Under the pieces are notes generated by a model. The model saw only the letters and a program-made list of their open reading frames with translations, was not told where the DNA came from and did not search any database. 64,000 nucleotides of DNA from Sellimonas caecigallum (lineage in GTDB: Bacteria; Bacillota; Clostridia; Lachnospirales; Lachnospiraceae): positions 2,294,001 through 2,358,000 of the forward strand of contig NZ_CP173660.1 of assembly GCF_045038405.1 (NCBI RefSeq). The letters are read 5' to 3'. Shown piece by piece: positions 8,042 through 16,079 of this stretch; position 1 is the stretch's first letter; each line of letters starts with the position of its first letter. Position numbers and translations under genes: made by a program.

Positions 8042-8353
8042 TTTCGCCATTCAATAAAAGATAGAAATTATGACGTATTATAGTGAAAGCTATAAAAAAA
8101 GAAGACGAGATTCACAGTCAAACTGGATTCCTGATTTTCAGAAAAATGAATACTTCAACAATGCAAAACCTTATCGATTTTCGGGTTGATTCCGAAAACC
8201 GGTAAGGTTTTTTATTGATGAATAGCTCTATCTGTCTGTCGGGTAAGCTATATTATTAAAAAGACCATTGATTAATGGGATAATGGAAATTGATAATATT
8301 TGAAATTGCCGAAAACAATGTCTCATTTTTTATATGTACTAGGAGAGAAGTTG
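8042..8353. other. Intergenic stretch with terminator, no gene seen
   Basis: A 312-base A+T-rich gap separates cotH from the recombinase remnant. Apart from the hairpin at 8165-8213 I see no open frame with a ribosome site, no tRNA and no clear repeat. Confidence 0.5.
8165..8213 (+). terminator. Rho-independent terminator
   Basis: AAAACCTTATCGATTTTCGG and its near-complement flank a 7-base loop and are followed by a run of T. It ends the VTC-DUF4956-cotH transcript. Confidence 0.8.
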
Positions 8354-8728
8354 ATGTTTTTGATAAAAATATATGGATATATACGTGTTAGCAGTTATGA
8401 TCAGAATGAAAATAGGCAGTTGGATGCACTGCAGGAATTGGATATTCCGGAGAAAAATATTTTTATAGATAAGCAGTCTGGAAAAAATTTTAAACGTTCG
8501 CAGTATAAGCAGCTCGTACGAAAATTAAAAAAGGACAATCTGCTCTATATCAAGAGCATTGATCGTCTGGGACGCAATTATACAGAGATACTTGAGCAAT
8601 GGCGTTTACTGACGAAGAAAAAAGGAATTGACATTGTAGTTTTGGACATGCCACTTTTAGATACCCGCAGAGGAAAAGATCTGATGGATAGAATAAAGAA
8701 CGGGAATAAGTTTCATTTTGAGCGGTAA
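8354..8728 (+). pseudogene. Truncated serine recombinase (resolvase N-domain only)
   Basis: The 124-residue product contains a serine recombinase catalytic domain: 'YGYIRVSSYDQNENRQ' includes the nucleophilic Ser of the RVSS motif, and 'YIKSIDRLGRNYTEI' holds the conserved Asp-Arg-Leu-Gly-Arg. The protein stops just after 'LLDTRRGKDL'; the long E helix and the DNA-binding helix-turn-helix of full-length enzymes (about 180-200 residues) are absent. I chose the ATG at 8354 because AGGAGAG lies seven bases upstream. The A+T-rich gene stands alone and no inverted repeats or transposase flank it, so it is probably a decayed mobile-element remnant, although the catalytic part is intact. Confidence 0.7.
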
Positions 8729-8755
8729 AACAAAAGTTTTATCGCTTTTTCTTTT
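8721..8755 (+). terminator. Terminator after recombinase remnant
   Basis: AGCGGTAAAAC and GTTTTATCGCT form an 11-bp stem with an AAAA loop, followed directly by TTTTTCTTTT. It overlaps the end of the recombinase frame. Confidence 0.85.
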
Positions 8756-8772
8756 GAATCAATAAAGCTGCC

Positions 8773-8804
8773 TTGACACGTGTTTTGATATTTGCTAGTA
8801 TAAT
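8773..8804 (+). promoter_or_regulatory. Candidate sigma-A promoter of the metallophosphoesterase gene
   Basis: TTGACA at 8773 is followed by TAGTAT at 17 bases or TATAAT (8799) at 20 bases. The transcript would begin about 40 bases before the ATG at 8853. Confidence 0.5.
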
Positions 8805-8852
8805 CTCGATTTGGGAAAAAGTTTCTTTAATAAAACAGGAAGAAAGGGTTTT

Positions 8853-9743
8853 ATGAAAAGAAATCATGGGAAAAAATCAAGACATATTCTAATGATAATC
8901 ATTCTTTTGCTTGTATGCATCGCAGCATATATCGGCATCGATATATGGAAATCTTCAAATGCACTTATTGTAAGAAAATACGCGGTTTCTTTGGAAAACT
9001 GTAAAACTGCAATCAGAGCTGTCGTCATTTCAGACCTTCATAATCATTCATTTGGCGCTCAAAATAAGAAATTGGTGGAAATGATATCACAACAGAATCC
9101 GGACTTGATACTGATGGCCGGAGATATGCTAAACGAGGATTCCAAATCTTCAGAAGTCCCGGTTGCCCTTGTGCGGGAACTGGCACAGATAGCTCCAGTG
9201 TTTTATGGACTGGGCAACCACGAAATCGCGTATATGGAAGACGCCCCTGTGGATTTGTCTGAGGAGCTGACACAGGCCGGTGCAATTGTACTTGACAAAA
9301 AATTTGTGGATGTGAAAATACAGGGAGAAAACATACGGATTGGTGGCCTGTATGACTATGCATTTGGAAACAATGGGGACAATGACGCCATGGCAGCGCC
9401 GCAGGATATCAAAGATTTTCTGACAGAGTTTGGGCAGACAGAGGATGTGAAGATCATGATTTCCCATCGCCCGGACAGCTTTATTTTCGGGGATGCAAGC
9501 ACTGTGTGGGATGTGGATCTGGTTGTGAGCGGCCATAATCATGGCGGACAGATTGTCATTCCGTTTTTGGGAGGACTCTACGGCGGCGATCAAGGGTGGT
9601 TTCCTGAATATATCCATGGAATTTATGAAAAAGATCAGCTGCAGCTTTTTGTGACAAGCGGTCTCGGAAGCGAAAAACAGATTCTTCCAAGAATGAACAA
9701 TCGTCCCGAAGTGGCTTTGTTGGAGATAAAGCCGGAAAAATAG
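8853..9743 (+). CDS. Membrane-anchored metallophosphoesterase
   Basis: The 296-residue protein has an N-terminal membrane helix (about residues 8-28) and a calcineurin-like phosphoesterase domain. The metal ligands are visible in order: 'VISDLHNHSFG' (D-x-H), 'LILMAGDML' (GD), 'GLGNHE' (GNH), 'MISHRPD' and 'SGHNHGGQ' (GHxH). The overall pattern is that of YkuE/YaeI-type phosphoesterases, which act on envelope lipids or nucleotides. The start at 8853 follows AAAGGG. It is followed after 33 bases by the PqqD-like gene at 9777, with no terminator seen between them, so readthrough into the RiPP-like locus is possible; a functional link is not shown. Confidence 0.85.
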   Translation: MKRNHGKKSRHILMIIILLLVCIAAYIGIDIWKSSNALIVRKYAVSLENCKTAIRAVVISDLHNHSFGAQNKKLVEMISQQNPDLILMAGDMLNEDSKSSEVPVALVRELAQIAPVFYGLGNHEIAYMEDAPVDLSEELTQAGAIVLDKKFVDVKIQGENIRIGGLYDYAFGNNGDNDAMAAPQDIKDFLTEFGQTEDVKIMISHRPDSFIFGDASTVWDVDLVVSGHNHGGQIVIPFLGGLYGGDQGWFPEYIHGIYEKDQLQLFVTSGLGSEKQILPRMNNRPEVALLEIKPEK

Positions 9744-9776
9744 ACAAGAATCAAAAGAGAAGAGTGGGGATACAAG

Positions 9777-10052
9777 ATGAAGATAAGAGAAAATCTTATG
9801 CTGTGCCGGCTGGGAGAAGAATTCGTGATTGTTTTTGCAGATAAAAAAGGCGACAGTCCTCGTGATCCTATAGTGCTGAATCAGATGGAATCAGTGTTTT
9901 GGAAAATGTTCCGAAAAGGAATGACGCCAGACGCAATCAGGCGGCAGATCCAGGAGGAGTACGATGTGGAACCGGATGTTTTGGAGGCAGACTGGGAGGA
10001 ATTCCTGGAAAAATTAAGGGCAAACAAAATGCTGGATGAAATAGACTCATAA
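9777..10052 (+). CDS. PqqD-like peptide-binding protein (RRE), first copy
   Basis: This 91-residue protein has the PqqD/RRE pattern: three short strands at the start ('LMLCRLGEEFVIVFADKKG') followed by helices ('QMESVFWKMFRKGMTPDAIRRQ', 'LEADWEEFLEKLRANKML'). RiPP recognition elements bind the leader of a precursor peptide and present it to modifying enzymes. It is more divergent than the second copy at 14019. It is followed after 27 bases by the LuxR gene and so belongs to the left arm of the locus. A regulatory role, sensing the precursor for the LuxR protein, is an alternative. Confidence 0.65.
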   Translation: MKIRENLMLCRLGEEFVIVFADKKGDSPRDPIVLNQMESVFWKMFRKGMTPDAIRRQIQEEYDVEPDVLEADWEEFLEKLRANKMLDEIDS

Positions 10053-10079
10053 GTTGTTTGGCACGGGAGGAATCGCAGT

Positions 10080-12431
10080 ATGGGGTTAAATGATACAGTG
10101 AGAGTAGACAAAACTGGGCCGGTTGAGGAGATGATCGAACGTTCGGCTGTAATTTGCCTGTATGGAATATCAGGTATCGGAAAGAAAACATTAGTACGGA
10201 TGATGCTGGAAAAACATTCCGAAGTGTATCCGCTCATTTGTTCCATGGAAGACTTGTCTCCGGTTCCGCGGGAGGAGAGGCAGGGAAAAGCATGTACATG
10301 GTACCTTGTAAGGCCTCTGGAGGAACGTCCGTATCCGGGGCTAAATGAAAAATTCTGGGATTTTTTGCGGAAAGTGCCTCGGGAAGACAAAGTTATCCTG
10401 GCGACAGGAGGGAAGCTGCCGGAGGAGCTGCTTGAATTTTTCTGGAACGGAGTGATGGATATTGTCTATCCAAATACATTCTGGTTTACGAGAACAGAGA
10501 CATATCGCTATATCAAAGCACAGAAAAGCAGGCTGGACTGCGAGCAGGCCTACCGCTTTACCGGAGGGTGGGCAGGATGCCTTGCCCTGATGGTAAGGAT
10601 ATTGCGGCAGTATCCGGACAGATGGTCAACAAAGGAACTTTGGAGCCGATATGAAATCCGGCAGTATATCCGGAAGCAAATTCTGGATCGTCTCCCGGAA
10701 GACGAGAAAAAGCTGCTGCAGGAGAGGGCCGCTTTTCCGAGACTGGATCGTGAGCTTGTAAGTCTTCTATGGGAGGATGCACAGGAAGAGCTGGAGGAGA
10801 ATCTGTTTGTCCGGGGGATCATGGTTTTTGTTCCGGAACAGAAGTACTGGTACATTCAGCCCATCATCCGCCTGGAAATTCCTGCCGTCATTGATGAAAA
10901 GAGATGCCAAAAGGCAATCTGGTGGTATGAAAAGAAAGGATATGCTGCGGAGGCCATAGAATGCTGCCTGAGGATGAAAGATCAGGCCAGACTGAGGGAA
11001 TGCCTGATACGAAATTTCACAAAGGTTCCCTTTTTGCCATATTTGCCGAAGCTCGATGTGGGCAGACCGGATACTCCGGAATTATTTTATATTCGGTGGA
11101 TGGAAGTATTCTTTCGCCAGGATACCGCGGAGATGCGAAAATGGTATAAAAGAGCAGAAGCATGTCTGAAGTGGGCGGAAAGAACGGGCAGACAGCGGGA
11201 GATGTGGAAAGAAGTATTTTTCAACATCGCATACACCAACCCGGAGATTTCTATGGATGAATGGATGGGTTTACTGGAAAAGCTGATAGATCCGGGAAAG
11301 CCGATCCGCCTCTACGATATGCCAGGGGAAGCAGTCTCTTGGCTTAGTGGTCTTAGAGATCTCTCTGAATTGTTCTCCAAATCGAAAGAGCAGGAATCCC
11401 ATTACAGAAAAGTGTGGTTTGCTTGCCTTTCAGAGGAAAATAGGCTCGGATACGAAATCGCCCGCACAGAATACTTGTATCAGACAGATCAGATCGCAAG
11501 GGAACCTGAAAGAGCGCTGAACCTTCTGCCTTTACAGTCTTCCTGGAAGATTCGTGTAGGCATCCTCTTTTTGATGTATCTCTTTGTGGAGGGATCCAGG
11601 GAAAAAGGCATCATCTCAGAAAAAATGGGACCATTGCTGGAATCTCTGAAACACGAGGAGGATGAAATCTGCCGCTACAACTCCATGTCATTGTACTATC
11701 TGGCAGAAGCCCGGGCAGGAGAAAAGGAACATCTTGTTCGCTGGTTTCGGGATACCGGCGGAGAGATTGTAAATAAAGCAGGAAAAACAAAACTGCATCT
11801 GATGGCTGCCGTCAAAGTGCATCTCTTTCTGGGAAACTATGATGCGGCAAGAAAGGCGTTGGACTTATTTTTGCCTTATGTGGAAAAAAACAAGATATGG
11901 AAGTACTGGGCGGAAGCTCTCTTTCAAAGGGCGCTCGTTGAAAAAGAACTAGGAAGCGACACGGCAGCTATGCGGTACCTTGCCGAGTCCTTTCGGATCG
12001 CGGAGCCATTCCGATATGTCTATATTTATATCGGATATGGAAAGAAAGGAGAAAAGCTTCTTTGTGACTACAGGGAATGGGTGGAGGCTGGAACAGTCAC
12101 TGTGCAGAAAAGAAAAAAGAAGTATTACTACCGCAACGTCAAGACGATGCCGCTCCTTGACTGGCTGGACTTTATTATAAGAAAAGCAGGGAAAAATCAA
12201 GGGAAATATCTCGAGGAGCGCATGGGCGGAAAGCGGCAGGAAGTTCTGACGGAAACAGAGAAACTCATTTTTCAATACCTGGATCGCGGATACAGCAATT
12301 CTGAAATCGCGGAAAAGATGAATGTAAAGATTACGACAGTAAAGAGCCATATTTATAATATCTACAAAAAACTAGGGGTGTCCACCAGAGCACAGGCTTT
12401 GAGCATTGGAAAGGAACGGGAAATATATTAA
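10080..12431 (+). CDS. Large LuxR-family transcriptional regulator (MalT/LAL-like)
   Basis: The 783-residue protein starts with a P-loop-like segment 'YGISGIGKKTL' (residues 28-38; the usual Ser/Thr after GK is Lys, so nucleotide binding may be altered), continues with an AAA-like region and a long helical, TPR-like middle part, and ends in a LuxR helix-turn-helix (about residues 720-780, 'LTETEKLIFQYLDRGYSNSE' and 'TTVKSHIYNIYKKLGV'). This architecture is that of MalT/LAL regulators that bind DNA after sensing a ligand through the helical repeats. A GGGAGG site precedes the start. It is the evident regulator of the surrounding peptide locus and is closed by a strong terminator. Confidence 0.8.
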   Translation: MGLNDTVRVDKTGPVEEMIERSAVICLYGISGIGKKTLVRMMLEKHSEVYPLICSMEDLSPVPREERQGKACTWYLVRPLEERPYPGLNEKFWDFLRKVPREDKVILATGGKLPEELLEFFWNGVMDIVYPNTFWFTRTETYRYIKAQKSRLDCEQAYRFTGGWAGCLALMVRILRQYPDRWSTKELWSRYEIRQYIRKQILDRLPEDEKKLLQERAAFPRLDRELVSLLWEDAQEELEENLFVRGIMVFVPEQKYWYIQPIIRLEIPAVIDEKRCQKAIWWYEKKGYAAEAIECCLRMKDQARLRECLIRNFTKVPFLPYLPKLDVGRPDTPELFYIRWMEVFFRQDTAEMRKWYKRAEACLKWAERTGRQREMWKEVFFNIAYTNPEISMDEWMGLLEKLIDPGKPIRLYDMPGEAVSWLSGLRDLSELFSKSKEQESHYRKVWFACLSEENRLGYEIARTEYLYQTDQIAREPERALNLLPLQSSWKIRVGILFLMYLFVEGSREKGIISEKMGPLLESLKHEEDEICRYNSMSLYYLAEARAGEKEHLVRWFRDTGGEIVNKAGKTKLHLMAAVKVHLFLGNYDAARKALDLFLPYVEKNKIWKYWAEALFQRALVEKELGSDTAAMRYLAESFRIAEPFRYVYIYIGYGKKGEKLLCDYREWVEAGTVTVQKRKKKYYYRNVKTMPLLDWLDFIIRKAGKNQGKYLEERMGGKRQEVLTETEKLIFQYLDRGYSNSEIAEKMNVKITTVKSHIYNIYKKLGVSTRAQALSIGKEREIY

Positions 12432-12438
12432 AAATTAT

Positions 12439-12482
12439 GAGAGATTTCTCATACTTAAGTATGAGGAGCCTCTCTTTTTTTT
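12439..12482 (+). terminator. Terminator after the LuxR gene
   Basis: GAGAG...CTCTC encloses a perfect 18-base palindrome (CTCATACTTAAGTATGAG) and is followed by eight T. The inner palindrome could also be an operator. Confidence 0.8.
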
Positions 12483-12626
12483 GCGCTAAAATTTTCTATA
12501 TTTCAGGAAGTCGGAGGCAAAGCAATGAAACTCCGGCTTCGATTTATTTCTGGATGTTTTTGGAAAATATTTCCACAACAGATAAAAACAAGGCAGAACA
12601 AGAAAGACGGAAAAGAGTGGTGCAAT

Positions 12627-13880
12627 ATGGAAAAAGAGATGAAAAACAGAAAATTTCTCGAAGCGCTTCGCTTGTATCTTGCAGGACAGAAGGCGAATTG
12701 GAATGAGACATGGACAGAAGGCGAATGGATAGAGTTTTTTAAACTGTGTGAGGAGCAGCAAGTACTCCCAATGATATACGATACAGTGTATACTTGTCCG
12801 GCTTTCCAGACGCTGCAGCAAGGGACAGTTCAGATGATCAAAAGCCGTATGCTCCGGAAAGTGATGATCCAGACAATGAAGACAGAAGAATTCCTTGTTC
12901 TGTATAGAAAACTTGCAGATCAGAGAGTGACCCCGCTTGTGGTCAAAGGGATCATCTGCCGGAATCTGTATCGGGATCCGGATTATCGGACTTCCAGCGA
13001 TGAAGATCTGCTTATCCCAAGAGAGCAGTTTTCGAAATGTCATGAAATCTTTACGGAAAATGGCCTGCTTTGCCCAAATTCAGAGGAAAATATTTGGGAA
13101 GCCGGAGAAGTACCTTATGTAAAAAAGAATTCCGCCCTTTATATCGAATTACATAAAGAACTTTTCCCATCGGAATCGGATGCATATGGCGATTTCAACT
13201 CCGTGTTTGATGAAGTATTTGAAAAGAAAATGTCATGCCAGATCAACGGTATGGAAGTATTTACTTTAAGTCCGACAGACCACCTTTTATATTTGCTTCT
13301 GCATGCATTTAAACACTTTTTGCACAGCGGCTTTGGTATCCGCCAGGTATGCGATATCGTGATGTTTGCCAATACATATGGTTCTCAGATTGACTGGGAG
13401 GAAGTACTGGAGAAATGCAGAAGATTTCATGGTGATCTCTTTGCCGCCTCTTTGTTCGATATAGGGGAAAAAGAGCTGGATTTTGACAGAGAAAAGGCCT
13501 GCTATCCGGAAAGTTGGATATCTCTGGAAGCAGATGGAAAAGACCTTCTGGAGGATCTGTTGGACGCAGGTGTGTTTGGAGACGCTACCATGAGCAGAAA
13601 GCACAGCAGCAATATGACGCTTCAGGCGGTAACCGAAGATAAAAAAGGACAGACTGCAAAAGCTTCTCTCATGCATTCCCTTTTTCCAGAAAGAGAATAT
13701 ATGGAACGGACTTATACATATATAAAGAGACATCCATTCCTTCTGCCTGTGGCATGGGTACAGCGCATATTCCATTATATCAGGGAGACGGGAAAAATAA
13801 GTGAGAACAGCGCTATCGAATCAGTCCAGATAGGAAACAAAAGAATAGGACTGCTGAAGAAATATAAGATCATACAGTGA
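12627..13880 (+). CDS. Nucleotidyltransferase family protein of RiPP/lasso type
   Basis: The 417-residue protein matches the NTP_transf_5-type nucleotidyltransferase family. The active-site stretch is 'PLVVKGIICRNLYRDP', then 'RTSSDEDLLIPREQF' with the Asp pair that binds metal, followed by 'IELHKELFP' and 'HLLYLLLHAFKHF'. Such proteins recur in lasso peptide and other RiPP clusters beside HPr-kinase-like genes, where they are thought to modify the peptide or its phosphate. The start at 12627 is the best choice, though its ribosome site is weak; an in-frame ATG at 12639 is possible. It stands between the LuxR terminator and the promoter of the second PqqD gene. Confidence 0.75.
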   Translation: MEKEMKNRKFLEALRLYLAGQKANWNETWTEGEWIEFFKLCEEQQVLPMIYDTVYTCPAFQTLQQGTVQMIKSRMLRKVMIQTMKTEEFLVLYRKLADQRVTPLVVKGIICRNLYRDPDYRTSSDEDLLIPREQFSKCHEIFTENGLLCPNSEENIWEAGEVPYVKKNSALYIELHKELFPSESDAYGDFNSVFDEVFEKKMSCQINGMEVFTLSPTDHLLYLLLHAFKHFLHSGFGIRQVCDIVMFANTYGSQIDWEEVLEKCRRFHGDLFAASLFDIGEKELDFDREKACYPESWISLEADGKDLLEDLLDAGVFGDATMSRKHSSNMTLQAVTEDKKGQTAKASLMHSLFPEREYMERTYTYIKRHPFLLPVAWVQRIFHYIRETGKISENSAIESVQIGNKRIGLLKKYKIIQ

Positions 13881-13945
13881 TCTTCATCTCGGCTCTTCAT
13901 TTTTCTCCAAAGTTTTGTGAGGGAGGAATTGGAAACCATATCTTG

Positions 13946-13974
13946 TTGACGATTCGCTCAGAACCAATTATAAT
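13946..13974 (+). promoter_or_regulatory. Strong sigma-A promoter in front of PqqD-like gene 2
   Basis: TTGACG and TATAAT are separated by exactly 17 bases, and the gene starts 45 bases after the -10. It appears to open the biosynthetic operon. Confidence 0.75.
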
Positions 13975-14018
13975 AAAAACAGTTAGGACAAATGACACAA
14001 AGCAGGAGTACATAACAG

Positions 14019-14306
14019 ATGAGGATTGTAAAAGAGTTCATTATGCGCACCGTCGCAGGGGAGACGATTCTTGTACCGACTGGAGCTACGGCGGAAGAGT
14101 TTAACGGGATGCTGACTTTGACGGAGACAGCCAAGGTCATCTGGGAAAATTTGGAGAAAGTAGACAGCCTGGATGAGATGGTGCATGTGCTGACAGAGCA
14201 GTATGAGGTTGATGAGAAGACCGCAAAGCAGGATACGGCGGCACTTATCTCCGAATTGCTGCGTATCGGTTTCATCGAATGCACAAAAGAAGACAGAACA
14301 TGGTAA
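14019..14306 (+). CDS. PqqD family protein (RRE), second copy
   Basis: This 95-residue protein is a clear PqqD member: 'FIMRTVAGETILVPTG' forms the strands, then 'GMLTLTETAKVIWENLEK' and the C-terminal helices ending 'LISELLRIGFIE'. Its role would be to bind the leader (MKREYVRPMMRG part) of the peptide at 14457 and deliver it to the radical SAM enzyme at 14955. A GGAG site is placed well before the ATG. It lies 150 bases before the precursor gene with a second promoter in that gap. Confidence 0.85.
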   Translation: MRIVKEFIMRTVAGETILVPTGATAEEFNGMLTLTETAKVIWENLEKVDSLDEMVHVLTEQYEVDEKTAKQDTAALISELLRIGFIECTKEDRTW

Positions 14307-14358
14307 CTTCAGGTATGTGGAGAGGAAAAGAAAACGATGAAATCAGCATTGAAAAAGC

Positions 14359-14387
14359 TTGACTTCTTCGTGTACTAAGAGTATAGT
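14359..14387 (+). promoter_or_regulatory. Dedicated sigma-A promoter of the precursor-like gene
   Basis: TTGACT, a 17-base spacer and TATAGT stand 70 bases before the ATG at 14457. A private promoter for the precursor is common in RiPP loci because the substrate is needed in excess of its enzymes. Confidence 0.7.
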
Positions 14388-14456
14388 TAAAAAGTAATAG
14401 ATGTAAAAAAAGAGGTTTTACAATAGAAAGTTTTCAAAGACAAGGAGTGGAAGATT

Positions 14457-14855
14457 ATGAAAAGAGAGTATGTAAGGCCAATGATGAGAGGGGAAGTATT
14501 TGCGGCGAACGAGTATGTTGCTGCATGTGGTGACAGCGGAGTTGTATATAACTTTGAATGTAATGCTGGGAAGCGGAGAAACAGTTATAATGTGTATTTT
14601 GCAGATGGTACGCCTTATGCATCGTCAAATGACGACGAAGAGTATTATTCTAGATTCACAGGATATCATCCATGTTATGAAACACATAAGGCAGAATCGG
14701 ACAGTGGCTTTAGAGACGGATATATGTATCTTCAGGATTGGTGGGGGGATAATACAGGGGAGCGTATTGATGTAGTAATTTGGACAGAATATGGAAGAAA
14801 TGTACATTGTACAACAAATCTTGATGAGGATAAATGGGAAACAGCCAAATCTTGA
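14457..14855 (+). CDS. Candidate RiPP precursor protein (NEYVAACG family)
   Basis: The 132-residue protein lies between a PqqD gene and a radical SAM gene. The N-terminal 25 residues look like a leader, basic at the start and closing with NEYVAACG at 18-25. The remaining 107 residues are rich in Asp, Glu, Tyr, Gly and Asn, with Cys at 35, 73 and 118 and aromatic patches such as 'DEEYYSRFTGY' and 'MYLQDWWGDNTG', ending 'DKWETAKS' with a C-terminal Ser. I recall similar orphan proteins in Lachnospiraceae with the same start and a similar 'HCTTNLD...WETAKS' end. It has a good ribosome site, its own promoter and an attenuator-like hairpin behind it. A secreted non-RiPP function for the family cannot be excluded. 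Confidence 0.65.
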   Translation: MKREYVRPMMRGEVFAANEYVAACGDSGVVYNFECNAGKRRNSYNVYFADGTPYASSNDDEEYYSRFTGYHPCYETHKAESDSGFRDGYMYLQDWWGDNTGERIDVVIWTEYGRNVHCTTNLDEDKWETAKS

Positions 14856-14872
14856 TAAATACATAATAAATG

Positions 14873-14902
14873 ATAGACCGGAACGTGTTCCGGTCTATTT
14901 TC
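14873..14902 (+). terminator. Hairpin after precursor gene (attenuator)
   Basis: ATAGACCGGAAC and GTTCCGGTCTAT form a perfect 12-bp stem with a 2-base loop followed by TTTTC. The T-run is short, so partial termination is likely, which would give more precursor mRNA than enzyme mRNA. Confidence 0.8.
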
Positions 14903-14954
14903 AGTTAAGGATTACACTGAAACTGGAAGCAACAACAATAGGAGGACTACAGAT

Positions 14955-16079
14955 ATGGATCTGATGGAAGATACAACGACTGTGGAGCGGATGCTGCTGG
15001 ATCAGGCCAGACGGACAAGGACTCCCGCCAACGGGAGTATTGAGCTTCTGCCTCTTTGCAACATGAATTGCGACATGTGCTATGTCCGATTAAGCAGGGA
15101 GGAGATGGAGCAAAAAGGGAGGATGCGCACTGCGGATGAGTGGCTGGAGATCGGACGCCAGATGCAAAAAAGCGGCGTGCTGTTTCTCCTTTTGACAGGC
15201 GGAGAACCGCTGCTGTTCCCGGAGTTCAAAAAAGTGTATCTTGGACTGCGGAAGATGGGAATGATCCTTACGGTCAATACCAACGGAACTTTGATAGACG
15301 AGGAATGGGCGGCGTTTTTTGGCGCCTATCGGCCAAGGCGGATCAATATCACGCTGTACGGGACGGAGGAGGAGACATACCGGGATCTCTGCCATTATCC
15401 AGGCGGATTTGAAAAGACCATTCGGGCGATTCGCCTCCTGCGGGAACATGGGGTGGATGTAAAAGTGGGCGGAAGCCTGACAAAAGAGAATGCGAAAGAC
15501 CTGGATAAGATTCTGGATATGGAAGAGGAACTTCAGGTCCCGGTACGGATCGACACATATATGATGCCTGCAGAGCGGGAGCGGAGCGCACCGTTCGATA
15601 TGCAGGCGCGTCTCAATCCGGAAGATGCGGCCAGAGCAAGGGTTCATGCTTTGAAGCGAGAGATGGGGCCGGAGCTGTTTCCTCAGTATGTGCGGCAGTC
15701 CATCGAGCAGGCGGAGAGGGAGCAGACGGAACCGGGGGCTCCGAGACCTGTAACGTGCATGGCAGGCCGGTGTTCGTTTACCATCAACTGGCAGGGAGAG
15801 ATGCGCCCGTGCGTCATTATGACGGAACCGGCGGTTTCCGTGTTTGAGGTAGGATTTGAAAAAGCATGGCAGTATATCGTGGAAGAAACTGACAAGATTT
15901 TTTTAAATTCCAGATGCAGTGTATGCCGGCTCAGACATTTGTGCAGAACGTGCGCGGCTGCAGCTCTTCTTGAGGAAGGAAGTTATGGCAGTGTGCCGGA
16001 GTATTTATGCCGCTATGCGGAAGAGTCGCTGCGGCTTTTGAAAATGGAACAGGAGGAAATGGAAGATGGAGAGGACTGA
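14955..16079 (+). CDS. Radical SAM/SPASM peptide maturase
   Basis: The 374-residue enzyme has the radical SAM signature CNMNCDMC (Cys35, Cys39, Cys42) that holds the SAM-binding iron-sulfur cluster, followed by 'LLLTGGEPLL' and 'VNTNGTLI' of the partial barrel. The C-terminal SPASM region supplies more cluster ligands: Cys residues around 'CMAGRCSFTINWQGEMRPC' and 'CSVCRLRHLCRTC', then a last Cys near 'EYLCRYAEE'. SPASM enzymes make thioether, carbon-carbon or epimerised links in peptides. The precursor is the likely substrate. AGGAGG precedes the start. The next gene overlaps its end by 14 bases. The G+C content looks higher than in the flanking A+T-rich genes. Confidence 0.9.
   Translation: MDLMEDTTTVERMLLDQARRTRTPANGSIELLPLCNMNCDMCYVRLSREEMEQKGRMRTADEWLEIGRQMQKSGVLFLLLTGGEPLLFPEFKKVYLGLRKMGMILTVNTNGTLIDEEWAAFFGAYRPRRINITLYGTEEETYRDLCHYPGGFEKTIRAIRLLREHGVDVKVGGSLTKENAKDLDKILDMEEELQVPVRIDTYMMPAERERSAPFDMQARLNPEDAARARVHALKREMGPELFPQYVRQSIEQAEREQTEPGAPRPVTCMAGRCSFTINWQGEMRPCVIMTEPAVSVFEVGFEKAWQYIVEETDKIFLNSRCSVCRLRHLCRTCAAAALLEEGSYGSVPEYLCRYAEESLRLLKMEQEEMEDGED

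Noticed and set aside
14337..14378. A 13-codon frame (MKSALKKLDFFVY) before the precursor
   Set aside because: It is too short to support and overlaps the -35 and spacer of the precursor promoter; coincidence is likely.
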